Below, piece by piece: positions 25,273 to 37,608 of a stretch of DNA of 64,000 bases (the stretch's first letter is position 1; the number at the start of each line of letters is the position of its first letter). The notes below the pieces were generated by a model that saw only the letters and a list, made by a program, of their open reading frames with translations, had not been told where the DNA came from and did no database searches. Where the stretch lies: contig OX459098.1 in the NCBI GenBank assembly GCA_949775045.1, positions 15,547,207-15,611,206 on the forward strand, given 5' to 3'. This DNA comes from Metridium senile. Lineage: Eukaryota; Cnidaria; Anthozoa; Actiniaria; Metridiidae. The position numbers were made by a program, and so were the translations under genes.

Positions 25273-26848
25273 ATGAGTGTTTCACGACTTGGATTAACCC
25301 TGGTTGTGATCGTGGTGTCTTTGGTAAGTTTATATATTTTTAAAGTTCGCGTATAGAATAAAGAGCTCGAAATTTGTTTTTGAGTTGCTCCAAGTAATCA
25401 ACTAATACGATATTTTTCATACAATATTTTATCTCGCTCGTTCGATTTCTGATACGACCAACTCGTGCGTAAATTCCGTACGCGCGCACTTTCCATGTAG
25501 TATTCTCTATGTGTAATGTTTTCAAAAAAAAGTTGTAAAAAATCTAAAATATTGTTTAATATCTAAGAGCCATAGATCTCATGCAGCTGTTCTGCTCCAG
25601 ATAATTTTTATATAGTCTCTATTATATTTGAATAAAACACTTTTTAATATGTCCTGTTCAGAGATAGGACAATAACATGACTATTGGACATGTTGTTTAT
25701 TTGTGGTCCAAAAAGCATCAATTTTGTTCCACAGCGCTTCGAGTGTCGATATCAGAGAAAGAAGCAAAAACAGAGCGATTTGCACGCTAAGGTCAATGTT
25801 TTAAATACGACAGTTTCATATTTGGCCTTGTATATTATAATATTAATAATAACATATTTTCATACATATTTTCAGGCGCTTGTTCCAGCACGAAACACCA
25901 GAGGACAGCAAGAAAACGATGTCAAGGTAAAAATATTGATTGTTACTTTTGATCGCTAAAGTTAATCGTTACCAACTTACAAGCGTCATTTTTACTTTAA
26001 GTACAAAGCATTTATCGAAATTTATACTAAGCCTAAAGAGTACAACATTGCCAATATACTAATTATGTTTAGGTTCTTTTTCGCGAAACATGAGACAATG
26101 TACAAACTATACTCAACAAGTTTATATATTATATAAACCAATAATTAATCTGTTTTGACTTCAGAACAGCAATTCCTGTCCACCAAAGAGCCTCCCTCAG
26201 CCACAATTCCGCCCTAAATCCTGCCTAGACTACCTTCGACGAGGTATCACCAAATGCGGCTCTTACAAGATCTACGACAACAATGGTCATAATTTTCCAG
26301 TCTACTGTGACATGAGCAGTGAGCTAGGAAATGCCTGGACATTAGTCATGTCTTGGAACACCAAAAACCGGGCAATTGCTCAAATCAAATTGAATGGTTT
26401 TAAACGCAACGCACCCGTTAACGAGAACGCACCAAACTGGGACCTATACCGCCTGACCCTTAACCGTATGCAGTCCATTAAGAGCCAGTCTACCCACTGG
26501 AGGTCGACTTGTACTTACCCAACCCATCGAGTGGATTACAGAGACTACGTGAGAGGGAACTTCAAAGACTTTGATGTCTCAACTTACGACGGAGATGGAG
26601 TTTGCAAGAAAGTCGAGTATGTGAACATCCGAGGTCATATTGGTATCCATACAACAGCTCGTTGGTGGCAACGTAACAGTTATATGCTCCATATTGATAG
26701 TAGCCACAAAGGATGTGGATTTGTACCCGTGGCAGGTGCTGTTTCAAGTGAAGACAACTTTGGCTATTCAGTAACCATCAATCCAAATTTCAGGTGTAAT
26801 GCTAACGATCGTGCAACGACCCAGTGGTGGTTTGGCGGCCATCTTTAA
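25273..26848 (+). CDS. Secreted fibrinogen-related protein, paralogue B
   Basis: Exons 25273-25323, 25876-25926 and 26165-26848, 261 residues, same phase-0 structure as gene A. The signal peptide is MSVSRLGLTLVVIVVSL plus ALVPA. Exon 3 opens NSNSCPPKSLPQPQFRPK and then the CLDYLRRGITKCGSYKIYD entry. Compared with A, changes cluster in two blocks: MSWNTKNRAIAQIKLNGFKR after AWTLV, and STYDGDGVC plus WWQRNSYMLHIDSS. The region between is almost unchanged, including at silent sites, which suggests gene conversion. Ends in WWFGGHL followed by TAA; AATAAA near 26966. The uninterrupted frame and intact splice sites argue that it is functional. Role unknown, presumed extracellular. Confidence 0.85.
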
Positions 26849-27198
26849 AAGAGACCCCTATTCATCGATGCTGATCATCAATAATCATGGCAACTGTATG
26901 TAATCTATACTGTAATCTATACTGTAATCTATATGGATAAAACACAGGATACCCGGTCCAATGATAATAAAGATAAATAAAACTATTAATTGTAATTAGA
27001 GCTGTAGTCTGTCTTTCTGATGTGGACGTAGTCTATGGCGAGACAGCAACGAGGAAGACTATTTGACTTGTAACTTGATAATTCTAGGGGAGAAAATTAA
27101 ATAAAGATAATAGAAATGAATATGGACAGTCTTTAGCTTTATTGTATCTCTTAATTGATCTCTTGTTGTGGAAGAGGAAACGTTAATTCTCGGGATCG

Positions 27199-28862
27199 CA
27201 ACTGTTTATTTCATTTCCAGGCTCTGTAGTCATGCCCTACCACTCCTGATTATCTAATTACTTCAATCTACTAAAACGATGAAACATATACTTCTATTTT
27301 GCAAAGAGTTGATTTTTGCCTCTTTGGAAGAAAATAGATTTACTTCAAAATGCCAATGAATGCAATAATATAATTGATGAAGCTGAGCTTAGCACTGAAT
27401 CCAGAAAAACGTTCTTACATGTTTTATGCATAACCACTTCCAAAACGTTAAACTAGTCCAATATTATCCCTTATATATGATGTATTTTGTGAATATGTAC
27501 AGAATAAAGCAGTAAAGTAACACGAATTGTGCCCTTCCTCAGTTCCGGGCCAAACTGGGACCTGTATCGCCTGCCCGGTGTACTCTTTGTCCAAGTGGTA
27601 GATGTGATGGGCAGAGGTTTTGAAAACGACACCTTAATGGTACGCACAGATTGAAATAAATGTTACAGTCTTGTTGATTTCAACCCCTAAAAAGTACGGC
27701 TGTGCAACGTATATACACTTCATTGGAACTCCCCATATACCCTGGTTCCAGAGGGGCTTATTTTCTTTTCTAGGGAATAATACGAGTCGCGAAGCAAAGA
27801 GCCATTGAGTCGACGATGGTCGAAACAAAATACATACACTTATTACAAAAATCGTTGTCACAAACAAAGCCACAGTCCACACTCTTAAGTCTGAAAAAGA
27901 TGTCGTCGGTATTTCGTCTCTTGTTATCGATTTGTTCATAGCATATTTTGGTTGTACGTGTTTGTGTTATATGACTATAACAAGTTGTTGTTTTGGTAGA
28001 TAGAAATACAAATATAAAACGTGCAATGAATCACAAATTAAGACCATGTAACCGACATCCTTTGCAGTCTTTAGCGTGTGGTAAAAAGCCTCGGCTGCGA
28101 CAACGATATTTGAAATAGATGTTTACAAACTTCTGTCATCCAGGGTACTCCCCATAGGGCTTTTCAGGTCAATAAAGTGCTACTTTAATTATATATAATA
28201 ACAGAAAACCTAATTTACAATCAAGAAAATTTAATATCTTATGTTTATATGTTGATATTTATAATTTAAAATGTCCTAACTAAACCCATTCCCAAACCAG
28301 CGGTCGAGCAACGTTCCTCTCAGAGAGCTTCGAAATGACTTGTTTGACTTAGTGTCTTTGAGGAAGGCTGGTAGGTCGTTCCTTAACTTCGTACCTCTAG
28401 GAAAAACTCTGTTGTGCTATTACAGTTCTACATTTCGAAATTTGAGGAGTATTACAATTCCGTGTGTTTCTGGTATGAACATGGCCTCAATATTTAGCTA
28501 TTTAGCATTCAAAAAGGTAGAAGTAGAAAAAAATCAAGGTTATTTATCAGTTTACTTGAAAATAACTTTTTTTGCAATGATTTCAGATAATAATTCATTA
28601 CTTATGGTACGCATTATACGCAAGTCTCAATGCGTTTTTTGCGTTTTTAAAACATGCAAGGAAATTTTAAACCATATACATTAAGATACCAACTTAAATA
28701 AATATTTAAAACAAACAATGATGATTATATTTTATTGTAAAAATAACAGTGGTTTACAGGAAGTTCTACCGCCTAGAAATATCGTATTGGAACACATGTA
28801 AAAATGATATAAAAATACGATAATTTTACATGTGAAAATATCATTTTTTGCAACAACAAAAA

Positions 28863-28895
<33 letters not shown>

Positions 28896-31425
28896 TAATA
28901 TAATAACAAAATAATACATGAACGCTTGAGATATCGAATATATCTTCTCGTGTTCAAATTCGCTCCGGGCGTTTTAATCGGATATTATCCATTCTAACAG
29001 TTTAGAAAAAACTACTAAAAGGAAGGAATTGAATAGATCAAGGTAATTTATAAAGAATTGGTGATGTCAGCTGGTTATTGTTCGCCCCATCAACAAGTGG
29101 TTGGACACTTCTTAATAAGCTCTTTCTAGAAAATCAGAGTTAAGCGCTCTTAAAAAATACTAAAACAATGTACACCTAATTGTAAGAACTTTGTCCTGAC
29201 TTTTGTACTAATAGGGAAATAAATATTTTTAATTAAAATTAATTTTAATTTTTTTTATTAAAATTATTTAAAAGACAAAAGAAGATCACTCAAGCTGAAC
29301 TCTTTCTTTTGTTACTTCCTTTCATACTGATGTTTTTTTGGTTTTTTTTGTTTTTTTTTCATGTGATAAAATTCTTTCAAGTAACCAATCAATAAAATAA
29401 TTTAATGCTCACATCTCTTTATTCCACTCCATAATAAATAAAATTGTTTAGGTAATTGATTTTGATGTGTTGCTAAGAAACCTTAGTTACAGACCAGAAC
29501 ACGAAAAATCATGTTTGACAGTAAGATGTTAAAATCTATTTTAAATTATAATGGGAGAAAGTTCAAGATCATTCAAATTGTACATATATAACAGGATGAA
29601 CAGCGGCAGACTCATTCATTGATTCGTCCTCATTCAGCGCGAACCATATTCTACGACTTTCTAAACACAACTGTATTCAGTTGAGATTTCTGAGTTGACT
29701 ACAATGAGTGTTTCACGACTTGGATTAACCCTGGTTGTGATCGTGATGTCTTTAGTAAGTTTATATTTTTTTAAGTTCCCCTCTGTTAACTATCATAGAA
29801 CAAAGATCTCGAGAGTTGTTATCAATAAATTAATCAACTAATACGACATTTTTTCATGCACTATTTACCTAAAATATTCTCAAAAGAAGTTCAGATGTTC
29901 TGCTCCAGATATTTTTTTACAGTCTCTATTATATTTTTCTTCTTGTATCAAAACACATTTTACAGTGCGAATCAATCAAAAAACCGTGGGCACCCAGAAA
30001 TATTTTAGAAATCGTTTATTGTATTAATTAGAACAGTTTAATATTTGTCTTTGTACACATAAAATACGTTTCTGTATTACTAGTAAATCAATTTCCCTTT
30101 TTCTATGCATATTCTCAGGCGCTTGTTCCAGCAAGAAACACCAGAGGACACCAAGAAAACGATGTGAAGGTAAAAAGATTGTTTGTTACTTTTGATCGCT
30201 AAGGTTAATCGTTACCAACTTACAAGCGTCATTTTTACTTTAAGTACAAAGCATTTATAGAAATTTATACTAAGCCTAAAGAGTACAACATTGCCAATAT
30301 ACTAAGTTCACTTTTATTTTTCGCGAAACGTGAGACAATGTACAAACTATACTCAAAAAGTTTATATATTATATAAACCAATAATTAATCTTTTTGGGCT
30401 TCAGAACAACAATTGCTGTCCACCAAAGAGCCTCCCTCAGCCACAATTCCGCCCTAAATCCTGCCTAGACTACCTTCGACGAGGTATCACCAAATGCGGC
30501 TCTTACAAGATCTACGACAACAACGGTCACAGTTTTCCAGTCTACTGTGACATGAGCAGTGAGCCAGGAAATGCCTGGACATTAGTCATCTCTTGGAGCA
30601 CCAAAAACCGTGCGATTGCTCAGTTCAAATCGATTGTTTTTAAAATCAACGCACCCGTTAACGAGAACGCACCCAACTGGGACCTGTACCGCCTGACCCT
30701 TAACCGTATGCAGTCCATTAAGAGCCAGTCTTCACACTGGAGATCGACTTGTAGTTACCCAACCCATGGAGTGGATTACAGAGACTACGTGAGAGGAAAC
30801 TTCAAAGATTTTGATGTCTTAACTTTCATCGGAAGTGGAGTCAGTGCAAGAAAGTCGAGTATGTGAACATCAGAGGCCACATTGGTATCCATACTACAGC
30901 TCGTTGGTGGCAGGTGGTTAACAGTTACACGCCCCATATTGATAGTAGCCACAAAGGATGTGGATTTGTACCCGTGGCAGGTGCTGTTTCAAGTGAAGAC
31001 AACTTTGGCTATTCAGTAACCATCAATCCAAATTTCAGGTGTAATGCTAACGATCGTGCAACGACCCAGTGGTGGTTTGGCGGCCATCTTTAAGAGATCC
31101 CCATTCATCGATGCTGATCATCAATAATCATGGCAACTGTAGGTTAAATTAGAATCTATATAGATAAAACACAGGATACCCGGTCCAATGATAATAAAGA
31201 TAAATAAAACTATTTATTGTAACTAGAGCTGTAGTCTGTCTTTCTGATGTGGACGTAATCTATGGCGAGACAGCTACGAGGAAGACTATTTGACTTGTAA
31301 CTTGATAATTCTAGGGGAGAAAATTAAATAAAGATAATAGAAATGAATATGGACAGTCTTTAGCTTTATTGTATCTCTTAATTGATCTCTTGTTGTGGAA
31401 GAGGAAACGTTAATTCTAGGGATCA
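27199..31425. repeat. 4227-bp tandem duplication, copy 1 (contains gene C)
   Basis: The sequence from 27199 reappears 4227 bp downstream with no difference at any place I compared (coding exons, introns, minus-strand frames and AT-rich spacers). The first mismatches are at 27198 and 27191 on the left. On the right, identity runs to about 35777 against 31551. This fits unequal crossing-over between the 3' flanks of neighbouring paralogues, very recently; an assembly artefact must also be considered. Confidence 0.85.
29704..31093 (+). pseudogene. Secreted fibrinogen-related paralogue C, frameshifted
   Basis: Exons 29704-29754, 30119-30169 and 30405-31093. Leader and splice sites are intact, with an unusual NNNCCPPK start to exon 3. 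Near 30839-30846, GGAGTCAGTGCAAG replaces the GGAGTGTGCAAG-type sequence of the intact paralogues, a 2-base gain that leads to a stop at 30864-30866. The conserved C-terminal half (CKKVEYVNIRGHIG to WWFGGHL) continues in another frame up to 31093. As it stands the protein ends after about 187 residues, without the last three of the conserved cysteines. The rest of the C-terminal frame is undamaged, so the lesion is young. TATA at 29581; AATAAA near 31197. Confidence 0.75.
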
Positions 31426-33089
31426 CAACTGTTTATTTCATTTCCAGGCTCTGTAGTCATGCCCTACCACTCCTGATTATCTAATTACTTCAATCTACTA
31501 AAACGATGAAACATATACTTCTATTTTGCAAAGAGTTGATTTTTGCCTCTTTGGAAGAAAATAGATTTACTTCAAAATGCCAATGAATGCAATAATATAA
31601 TTGATGAAGCTGAGCTTAGCACTGAATCCAGAAAAACGTTCTTACATGTTTTATGCATAACCACTTCCAAAACGTTAAACTAGTCCAATATTATCCCTTA
31701 TATATGATGTATTTTGTGAATATGTACAGAATAAAGCAGTAAAGTAACACGAATTGTGCCCTTCCTCAGTTCCGGGCCAAACTGGGACCTGTATCGCCTG
31801 CCCGGTGTACTCTTTGTCCAAGTGGTAGATGTGATGGGCAGAGGTTTTGAAAACGACACCTTAATGGTACGCACAGATTGAAATAAATGTTACAGTCTTG
31901 TTGATTTCAACCCCTAAAAAGTACGGCTGTGCAACGTATATACACTTCATTGGAACTCCCCATATACCCTGGTTCCAGAGGGGCTTATTTTCTTTTCTAG
32001 GGAATAATACGAGTCGCGAAGCAAAGAGCCATTGAGTCGACGATGGTCGAAACAAAATACATACACTTATTACAAAAATCGTTGTCACAAACAAAGCCAC
32101 AGTCCACACTCTTAAGTCTGAAAAAGATGTCGTCGGTATTTCGTCTCTTGTTATCGATTTGTTCATAGCATATTTTGGTTGTACGTGTTTGTGTTATATG
32201 ACTATAACAAGTTGTTGTTTTGGTAGATAGAAATACAAATATAAAACGTGCAATGAATCACAAATTAAGACCATGTAACCGACATCCTTTGCAGTCTTTA
32301 GCGTGTGGTAAAAAGCCTCGGCTGCGACAACGATATTTGAAATAGATGTTTACAAACTTCTGTCATCCAGGGTACTCCCCATAGGGCTTTTCAGGTCAAT
32401 AAAGTGCTACTTTAATTATATATAATAACAGAAAACCTAATTTACAATCAAGAAAATTTAATATCTTATGTTTATATGTTGATATTTATAATTTAAAATG
32501 TCCTAACTAAACCCATTCCCAAACCAGCGGTCGAGCAACGTTCCTCTCAGAGAGCTTCGAAATGACTTGTTTGACTTAGTGTCTTTGAGGAAGGCTGGTA
32601 GGTCGTTCCTTAACTTCGTACCTCTAGGAAAAACTCTGTTGTGCTATTACAGTTCTACATTTCGAAATTTGAGGAGTATTACAATTCCGTGTGTTTCTGG
32701 TATGAACATGGCCTCAATATTTAGCTATTTAGCATTCAAAAAGGTAGAAGTAGAAAAAAATCAAGGTTATTTATCAGTTTACTTGAAAATAACTTTTTTT
32801 GCAATGATTTCAGATAATAATTCATTACTTATGGTACGCATTATACGCAAGTCTCAATGCGTTTTTTGCGTTTTTAAAACATGCAAGGAAATTTTAAACC
32901 ATATACATTAAGATACCAACTTAAATAAATATTTAAAACAAACAATGATGATTATATTTTATTGTAAAAATAACAGTGGTTTACAGGAAGTTCTACCGCC
33001 TAGAAATATCGTATTGGAACACATGTAAAAATGATATAAAAATACGATAATTTTACATGTGAAAATATCATTTTTTGCAACAACAAAAA

Positions 33090-33122
<33 letters not shown>

Positions 33123-35652
33123 TAATATAATAACAAAATAATACATGAACGCTTGAGATATCGAATATATCTTCTCGTGTTCAAATTCGCTCCGGGCGTT
33201 TTAATCGGATATTATCCATTCTAACAGTTTAGAAAAAACTACTAAAAGGAAGGAATTGAATAGATCAAGGTAATTTATAAAGAATTGGTGATGTCAGCTG
33301 GTTATTGTTCGCCCCATCAACAAGTGGTTGGACACTTCTTAATAAGCTCTTTCTAGAAAATCAGAGTTAAGCGCTCTTAAAAAATACTAAAACAATGTAC
33401 ACCTAATTGTAAGAACTTTGTCCTGACTTTTGTACTAATAGGGAAATAAATATTTTTAATTAAAATTAATTTTAATTTTTTTTATTAAAATTATTTAAAA
33501 GACAAAAGAAGATCACTCAAGCTGAACTCTTTCTTTTGTTACTTCCTTTCATACTGATGTTTTTTTGGTTTTTTTTGTTTTTTTTTCATGTGATAAAATT
33601 CTTTCAAGTAACCAATCAATAAAATAATTTAATGCTCACATCTCTTTATTCCACTCCATAATAAATAAAATTGTTTAGGTAATTGATTTTGATGTGTTGC
33701 TAAGAAACCTTAGTTACAGACCAGAACACGAAAAATCATGTTTGACAGTAAGATGTTAAAATCTATTTTAAATTATAATGGGAGAAAGTTCAAGATCATT
33801 CAAATTGTACATATATAACAGGATGAACAGCGGCAGACTCATTCATTGATTCGTCCTCATTCAGCGCGAACCATATTCTACGACTTTCTAAACACAACTG
33901 TATTCAGTTGAGATTTCTGAGTTGACTACAATGAGTGTTTCACGACTTGGATTAACCCTGGTTGTGATCGTGATGTCTTTAGTAAGTTTATATTTTTTTA
34001 AGTTCCCCTCTGTTAACTATCATAGAACAAAGATCTCGAGAGTTGTTATCAATAAATTAATCAACTAATACGACATTTTTTCATGCACTATTTACCTAAA
34101 ATATTCTCAAAAGAAGTTCAGATGTTCTGCTCCAGATATTTTTTTACAGTCTCTATTATATTTTTCTTCTTGTATCAAAACACATTTTACAGTGCGAATC
34201 AATCAAAAAACCGTGGGCACCCAGAAATATTTTAGAAATCGTTTATTGTATTAATTAGAACAGTTTAATATTTGTCTTTGTACACATAAAATACGTTTCT
34301 GTATTACTAGTAAATCAATTTCCCTTTTTCTATGCATATTCTCAGGCGCTTGTTCCAGCAAGAAACACCAGAGGACACCAAGAAAACGATGTGAAGGTAA
34401 AAAGATTGTTTGTTACTTTTGATCGCTAAGGTTAATCGTTACCAACTTACAAGCGTCATTTTTACTTTAAGTACAAAGCATTTATAGAAATTTATACTAA
34501 GCCTAAAGAGTACAACATTGCCAATATACTAAGTTCACTTTTATTTTTCGCGAAACGTGAGACAATGTACAAACTATACTCAAAAAGTTTATATATTATA
34601 TAAACCAATAATTAATCTTTTTGGGCTTCAGAACAACAATTGCTGTCCACCAAAGAGCCTCCCTCAGCCACAATTCCGCCCTAAATCCTGCCTAGACTAC
34701 CTTCGACGAGGTATCACCAAATGCGGCTCTTACAAGATCTACGACAACAACGGTCACAGTTTTCCAGTCTACTGTGACATGAGCAGTGAGCCAGGAAATG
34801 CCTGGACATTAGTCATCTCTTGGAGCACCAAAAACCGTGCGATTGCTCAGTTCAAATCGATTGTTTTTAAAATCAACGCACCCGTTAACGAGAACGCACC
34901 CAACTGGGACCTGTACCGCCTGACCCTTAACCGTATGCAGTCCATTAAGAGCCAGTCTTCACACTGGAGATCGACTTGTAGTTACCCAACCCATGGAGTG
35001 GATTACAGAGACTACGTGAGAGGAAACTTCAAAGATTTTGATGTCTTAACTTTCATCGGAAGTGGAGTCAGTGCAAGAAAGTCGAGTATGTGAACATCAG
35101 AGGCCACATTGGTATCCATACTACAGCTCGTTGGTGGCAGGTGGTTAACAGTTACACGCCCCATATTGATAGTAGCCACAAAGGATGTGGATTTGTACCC
35201 GTGGCAGGTGCTGTTTCAAGTGAAGACAACTTTGGCTATTCAGTAACCATCAATCCAAATTTCAGGTGTAATGCTAACGATCGTGCAACGACCCAGTGGT
35301 GGTTTGGCGGCCATCTTTAAGAGATCCCCATTCATCGATGCTGATCATCAATAATCATGGCAACTGTAGGTTAAATTAGAATCTATATAGATAAAACACA
35401 GGATACCCGGTCCAATGATAATAAAGATAAATAAAACTATTTATTGTAACTAGAGCTGTAGTCTGTCTTTCTGATGTGGACGTAATCTATGGCGAGACAG
35501 CTACGAGGAAGACTATTTGACTTGTAACTTGATAATTCTAGGGGAGAAAATTAAATAAAGATAATAGAAATGAATATGGACAGTCTTTAGCTTTATTGTA
35601 TCTCTTAATTGATCTCTTGTTGTGGAAGAGGAAACGTTAATTCTAGGGATCA
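31426..35652. repeat. 4227-bp tandem duplication, copy 2 (contains gene D)
   Basis: Second copy of the 27199-31425 unit, followed by about 125 bp of a third partial copy (35653-35777). Between genes it holds an ACACCTATT-family element at 32072-32352, a block shared with 44875-45010 (CACATGTAAAAATACGAT-like) and A/T-rich spacers. No other gene is evident in either copy. Confidence 0.85.
33931..35320 (+). pseudogene. Secreted fibrinogen-related paralogue D, identical to C and carrying the same frameshift
   Basis: Exons 33931-33981, 34346-34396 and 34632-35320, each exactly 4227 bp from the matching part of gene C. The 2-base gain that breaks the frame of C is present here too (near 35066-35073, stop at 35091-35093), so the lesion predates the duplication. 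TATA-like box at 33808. Both copies keep promoter, leader and splice signals and could still make a truncated secreted protein of about 187 residues. Confidence 0.75.
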
Positions 35653-35850
35653 CAACTGTTTATTTCATTTCCAGGCTCTGTAGTCATGCCCTACCACTCC
35701 TGATTATCTAATTACTTCAATCTACTAAAACGATGAAACATATACTTCTATTTTGCAAAGAGTTGATTTTTGCCTCTTTTGTGAATGGAAAAAAATAGAT
35801 TTACTTCAAAATGTCAGCCCCAATGAATGGAATAGTATAATGGATGAAAC

Positions 35851-36070
35851 CACAGGTAGCCCAAGCTCACTATCTGTGGTCTTATAATAAGGCTTATATG
35901 GGAGAATATACGGCGATTTTTAAAATATACAAAATTTATATAAATAATAAAAAAAACGTTCTTACTTGTTAATTTCTTGTGTTTTACTTTGAATACCTGT
36001 TAAGTTTCAGACCATTTGGAGCAGTTTTGAGCGAGTAGGGGAAAATTTTCAAGGGGGAGAAACTTAACAG
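35851..36070. mobile_element. Truncated hAT-like element abutting pseudogene E
   Basis: Starts CACAGGTAGCCCAAGCTCAC and ends AGTAGGGGAAAATTTTC, then AAGGGGGAGAAACTTAACAGG runs straight into fibrinogen-related coding sequence at 36074. The right terminus is missing, so a deletion or recombination joined transposon and gene. Confidence 0.6.
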
Positions 36071-36073
36071 GAT

Positions 36074-36277
36074 TACCATGGTGGCAGAAGACCGGACATT
36101 GGACACTGCACACTGACAGTAGTCTCCATAACTCTTGTGCAGCGAAAAAAGCAGTGTCGGGTGCTGTATCCAGTGAAAACAACTTTGGACACTATGGCAC
36201 CATCAATCATAACTTCAGGTGTACCGCCAACAGTACTGACTGCAACAACACAATGGTGGTTTGGCGGCCATCTTTGA
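36074..36277 (+). pseudogene. 3' fragment of a G-type fibrinogen-related gene (E)
   Basis: Matches the last ~200 bp of gene G (WWQKTGHWTLHTDSSLHNSC through WWFGGHL) with few changes, including GAAAAC for GAAGAC. A 4-base gain (AGTACTGACTGCAAC against AGTACTGCAAC in G) shifts the frame just before the end. The 3' flank AATAAAACTCAAACAAAAAC is also G-like. No leader exons or 5' half exist here. It is a dead remnant, showing that a G-type gene once stood between D and F. Confidence 0.8.
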
Positions 36278-36850
36278 ATAAAACTCAAACAAAAACATTT
36301 CGATTTTTTAAAGTTTTTACTTGTCTTTGATAGTGACTAATAGTCACTAAACAAGTGCTTTAACACAAAACAATTTTAATTTATTTCATAGATATAATGT
36401 TTTCGCTCTACTCAACACATAGTTTTGACTAGAAAAAGTTTAATGTCGAGAATTTACAAAAATCAACTATAGGTCCGGCTTCTATTAAATTGACCTAAAT
36501 CCCAATTTTAAAGAGACACACATAGTATAAGATATTGGATATTGAACCGTGACAACAAAATAGAAGAATAGGCTGAAATATATTGGGTATGTATGGACTT
36601 GCCGAGGGGTCGATTATGCCTCGCCCTTATCGGATATCTGCAAAATCCTACTAGACTAATGTAGACAACAAAATAACATTGTAAGTCACGTTCCCAGGTT
36701 AACCAAGGCCATAGATCTATTTGTGATCAAATTTTAGTTAAAATATATATCAAATTATTTAATAAAAATAATCCAAATTAACAATATTGTGTCCCTTTAC
36801 ACGTGCGACAAGTCAGGCGTGCAGCCTCGATCTATAGGTATAAAAAAGCT

Positions 36851-37098
36851 ATTTCAATTAACGTTGTCCATCTGGAATGGTTGATCTGAGACCGATAGGA
36901 ATTGTGGGAGCTCGTTAAACTGCAAATGCACTATTATAATCACACTTGAATATTAATGTTTACTTCTGAAATACTGTTATCTGTAATTCAGCATCATTCA
37001 AGTGTGACTACAACAATGTATTTGAAATTTAAAGAACTCCCACAATTCCTATCGGTCTCAGATCAGCCATTCCAGATGGACAACGTTAATTGAAATAG
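36851..37098. mobile_element. Foldback element with long arms, CTATTTCAATTAACGTTG termini
   Basis: 248 bp, arms of about 75 bp (CTATTTCAATTAACGTTGTC ... GAGACCGATAGGAATTGTGG). The flanking AGGTATA/GGTGTAT extends the termini to the ACACCTATTTCA family. The rest of 36300-37608 is AT-rich DNA with no gene visible. Confidence 0.65.
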
Positions 37099-37608
37099 GT
37101 GTATCTTTATAAGTTATAAATCATTGTCTGTAAGATGATCGTGCGCCACTTCAGTGACTATTCCGCTAATTTAACACGCTGAGACATGACTCCATTACAC
37201 TTAATTTCTAAATCGTTGTCGGGCTACAAATAGTAGAACATATAGAAGCTACGACCCAAAGTATATCTGGGAAAACGTTAACTAGTCCAATATTATCCCT
37301 TATATGTGATGTACGTTATGATTATGTACAGAGTAAAGCTAGTTAAGCCGAATTAGAGATCGATCGGTTAATTCAGTGTTCCGTTTCGAGAAACATCCAA
37401 ACCTTTTCTCCGACTACATAAAACATATCTGATTTACCGCTTACCCATAGGTCCTAGCGGTCTAAGTTTTATGTTCTATGATTTTGAAAACGGCAATTAT
37501 TTTGTAATTGAGTATGTAAGTAATGGATAGTACTTAGAGAGCGGTCACTTCTAAAGAATCGTCAGTACAAGCCGAGCGTTCTCCAGAGCTAGTAATATTT
37601 GTAAAGCA

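Noticed and set aside
27634..28684. Frames of ~100-114 residues at 27634-27939 (-) and 28340-28684 (+), each repeated 4227 bp downstream
   Set aside because: Repetition comes from the tandem duplication. The minus frame lies in a dispersed ACACCTATT element and the plus frame in the repeated 5' flank of the cluster; neither resembles a protein family.
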